Shown here piece by piece: positions 33,461 through 35,065 of a stretch of DNA of 35,065 nucleotides (position 1 is the stretch's first letter; every line of letters starts with the position of its first letter). The notes beneath the pieces are model-generated. The model was not told the origin of the DNA. It saw nothing but the letters and a program-made list of their open reading frames with translations, and made no database searches. The stretch covers positions 1 through 35,065 of the forward strand of contig CALAGJ010000001.1 in NCBI GenBank assembly GCA_937892395.1, in the 5' to 3' direction. A program made the translations under genes and the position numbers. The DNA is from an uncultured Parafilimonas sp. GTDB taxonomy: Bacteria; Bacteroidota; Bacteroidia; Chitinophagales; Chitinophagaceae.

Positions 33461-33763
33461 GGCAATGCCATCGCCCAAAAACACGTCTACTACCTCTTTG
33501 CCTGTAACGTCTATCTCTTGAGGTTTGTTGCCCTCTGTTTTTATTACTAAAATGTGTTCTTTGGGTAGCAGCTTTATGCTAAATTTGCCGTCGAGGTTGG
33601 TAATAGTACCCGTTGATTTACCTTTGGCAATAACTTGCGCACCAACAACAGGACGATTATCAATTGCCGATTTAATGGTTCCTTCTAGTTTTTGTTGGGC
33701 AATTGTTTGTAGACTTAATGCCATGCAAAAAATTAAAGCGAAAAGAAATGTGGTAGTTTTCAT
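33455..33763 (-). CDS. N-terminal part of a SusC/RagA-like outer membrane protein (signal plus carboxypeptidase-regulatory-like domain)
   Basis: Frame of 102 residues with a signal peptide (MKTTTFLFALIFCMALSLQTIAQ) and a CarboxypepD_reg-like domain: LEGTIKSAIDNRPVVGAQVI, STGTITNLDGKFSIKL and a final VTGKEVVDVFLGDGIAL. This is the usual opening of SusC/RagA TonB-linked transporters. After the TAA (33455-33457) the same frame reads TVVVVGTN, which looks like the start of a TonB plug (typically L-x-E-V-V-V-V-G), and then enters plsY DNA in the other direction. So the gene looks cut about 110 residues in and also carries a stop. A free-standing short protein is possible but less likely. Confidence 0.6.
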   Translation of the reverse strand: MKTTTFLFALIFCMALSLQTIAQQKLEGTIKSAIDNRPVVGAQVIAKGKSTGTITNLDGKFSIKLLPKEHILVIKTEGNKPQEIDVTGKEVVDVFLGDGIAL

Positions 33764-33986
33764 GTGAAATGTTTTTTGGGGGAATTATTATTTGGAATAT
33801 TTGTAAGCAAATACGACGGAAAGTTACAAATTATTTTGCAAGATACCATCATTGTGTCAAAGAAAAATAAAGCCTACATTAAATATTGGGCAATTAGGGG
33901 ACAACAAAAAAACATTTGAACATTATTTAGTTTTGTAAGTATTTATCTAATAAGTACTTGCGAGCAGTAATAGTTATTATTTGATT

Positions 33987-34033
33987 GATATTGGCTAATT
34001 ATCTTGCTAATATCTTGCTGATACTTGGCGATT
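33987..34033. repeat. Degenerate tandem repeat of ~11-12 bp
   Basis: Four imperfect units lie head to tail: GATATTGGCTAAT (33987-33999), TATCTTGCTAAT (34000-34011), ATCTTGCTGAT (34012-34022) and ACTTGGCGATT (34023-34033). They sit just past the 3' end of the minus-strand glycosidase gene. No function can be assigned. Confidence 0.4.
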
Positions 34034-34043
34034 AAAAAATTGG

Positions 34044-35065
34044 TTAATCTAGCACCAATAGCTTTAAATCTTTACCAAAACCAATGTTGCTTGGTGTTAC
34101 CCATTTTTCGTTGAGTAGCACTTGGGTGGCGTTGGTTTTTAGGGCTATCAACACGCGCGGTTTGTAGGGTAAATTGGGATAAAAGGCAACAGATATGCGT
34201 TGTTGGTTATGTATTGTTAGGTTTTGCACTTCTGCTCCGGCAAATAAATGCCCGTTAATGCTGCCTACCACCGAAATTGGTTTTGATACATCGACCAGTA
34301 AAAAACAAATGGTTTGGTAAGGCTGTAGCTGTATCCAGGTGCCGCTAAGTTCAAAGGTTTGAGTTTGGGTATTAAAAAACAAATCGCTGTTTTTTAGCTC
34401 AACAGGTTGCACATAAGCGGTATGATTGCTAAATGCTTGGTATTGTAGGTTGTTTATGCTAAATGCAATATCATACACTGCCCTGTTTTTTATTTGCTTG
34501 GTGTGGTGTATTTGTTTGGGCAATAGCGGAAACTGCGATTTATATAGCTGCATAGTTTGGGCATCGTACAAGGCAATGTTGTCGGATATAAACTGCACCG
34601 AGCCAAACAGTTGGTTGATGAAAAATAGGGTAAAACGCTGTTCGGGGTTTAAAAAGTTTTTTTCTTTTCGCAAGATAGCCACATCGGGGTCGTTGCCCCA
34701 TACCAAGCCATTTAGCGGTTGCCTAAAAATGGTGTTTTGTAGCGCATTAACGGTTGATACCCGCTCGCGACTTTTTAGCTTTTGTAGCGCGCCCATCTCC
34801 CAATCTAAATGTACATCGGCACCAATGCGGCAATAATCTACCTGCCCAATGGCACTACCTAATGGCACACCGCAACCCAACAACAGTTTGTTTGGGCTGT
34901 GTTTGCGCAGCCATTGCATTGCCTCGAACATTACCTGTCCGCGTGTTTTGTTGGCTGGCGGCTGTAGGGCAACGGCATACAAAAAATCAACTTTAAGCAA
35001 GTCAAAATCCCAGACTTGCAAAAGGGTGTGCAGCACCGTTTTTAGGTATGCCCGCACCTCGGGAT
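34044..35065 (-). CDS. Alpha-galactosidase-like glycoside hydrolase (GH36/melibiase-like), 5' end outside the window
   Basis: C-terminal part, about 340 residues, of a retaining glycosidase of the GH36/melibiase type. The frame stays open to the window edge and opens with PEVRAYLKTVL before the catalytic strand WDFDLLKVDFLYA, in which the Asp is the likely nucleophile. LLGCGVPLGSAIGQVDYCRI follows, and ADVHLDWE contains the likely acid/base region. The last ~130 residues are a beta-rich C-terminal domain. The true start is beyond position 35065. The DNA looks richer in G+C than the eCIS region (32 of 60 bases at 34741-34800). The substrate, probably an alpha-galactoside, is inferred from family only. 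Confidence 0.8.
   Translation of the reverse strand, partial: PEVRAYLKTVLHTLLQVWDFDLLKVDFLYAVALQPPANKTRGQVMFEAMQWLRKHSPNKLLLGCGVPLGSAIGQVDYCRIGADVHLDWEMGALQKLKSRERVSTVNALQNTIFRQPLNGLVWGNDPDVAILRKEKNFLNPEQRFTLFFINQLFGSVQFISDNIALYDAQTMQLYKSQFPLLPKQIHHTKQIKNRAVYDIAFSINNLQYQAFSNHTAYVQPVELKNSDLFFNTQTQTFELSGTWIQLQPYQTICFLLVDVSKPISVVGSINGHLFAGAEVQNLTIHNQQRISVAFYPNLPYKPRVLIALKTNATQVLLNEKWVTPSNIGFGKDLKLLVLD

Noticed and set aside
1..35065. tRNA or rRNA genes, CRISPR arrays, insertion sequences, integrase or attachment sites
   Set aside because: None could be recognised; the breaks near 32.9 and 33.4 kb have no transposase or terminal inverted repeats beside them.

Overview
The window looks like a stretch of a low-GC Bacteroidota chromosome, probably close to the Chitinophagaceae. 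The signs are a type IX secretion (T9SS) sorting-domain protein, a Bacteroidota-style contractile injection cluster, many starts without a Shine-Dalgarno sequence, several TAnnTTTG promoter boxes, and A+T-rich spacers with short hairpin terminators. The assignment rests on protein families seen by eye; no database search was possible.

Layout. Positions 131-4795 (+) carry a secreted M13 metallopeptidase, a cyanophycinase, a membrane-anchored SGNH hydrolase and a KdsC-type phosphatase. Positions 4905-12188 (-) carry a YjbR/MmcQ protein, a restriction endonuclease and C5 methyltransferase pair whose ends overlap, a NatAB-like ABC exporter pair, a large FAD-dependent oxidoreductase and a DUF3127 protein with an SSB-like tail. 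Positions 12650-14049 (+) carry an ECF sigma factor, a one-TM probable anti-sigma factor and a Spy/CpxP-like periplasmic protein. Positions 14064-15688 (-) hold an operon of a PaaI-like thioesterase, a PaaY/gamma-carbonic-anhydrase-like hexapeptide protein and a lipoprotein. Positions 15796-20108 (+) hold two amidohydrolases flanking an NtrC-like response regulator that lacks a DNA-binding domain. Then come a T9SS cargo protein (-) and a lipoprotein (+).

The most striking region is 23027-32980 (+), the front of an extracellular contractile injection system (eCIS, a phage-tail-like particle; relatives are Photorhabdus PVC, Serratia Afp and AlgoCIS). In order it encodes a DUF4255 cap/terminator, an unrecognised protein with a chitin-binding-like module and proline-rich tail, one sheath with a large central insertion, two tube proteins, a 59-residue DUF5908 protein, a LysM baseplate protein, a VgrG-type spike, a PAAR tip, a gp25-like protein and the N-terminal part of a baseplate J-like protein. 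The wedge remainder, fibre, tape measure, AAA+ ATPase and toxin cargo are not in the window.

The cluster breaks off. The baseplate gene is frameshifted near 32827 and runs within about 100 bp into the 3' end of a prmA-like gene. The following plsY gene is itself cut near 33436, where it meets, tail to tail, the 5' part of a SusC-like gene. A partial alpha-galactosidase-like gene on the minus strand fills the rest. The last ~2.2 kb is therefore a mosaic of cut genes, from either real rearrangement or a chimeric assembly. Linkage of anything after about 32.9 kb to the eCIS should be treated with caution.
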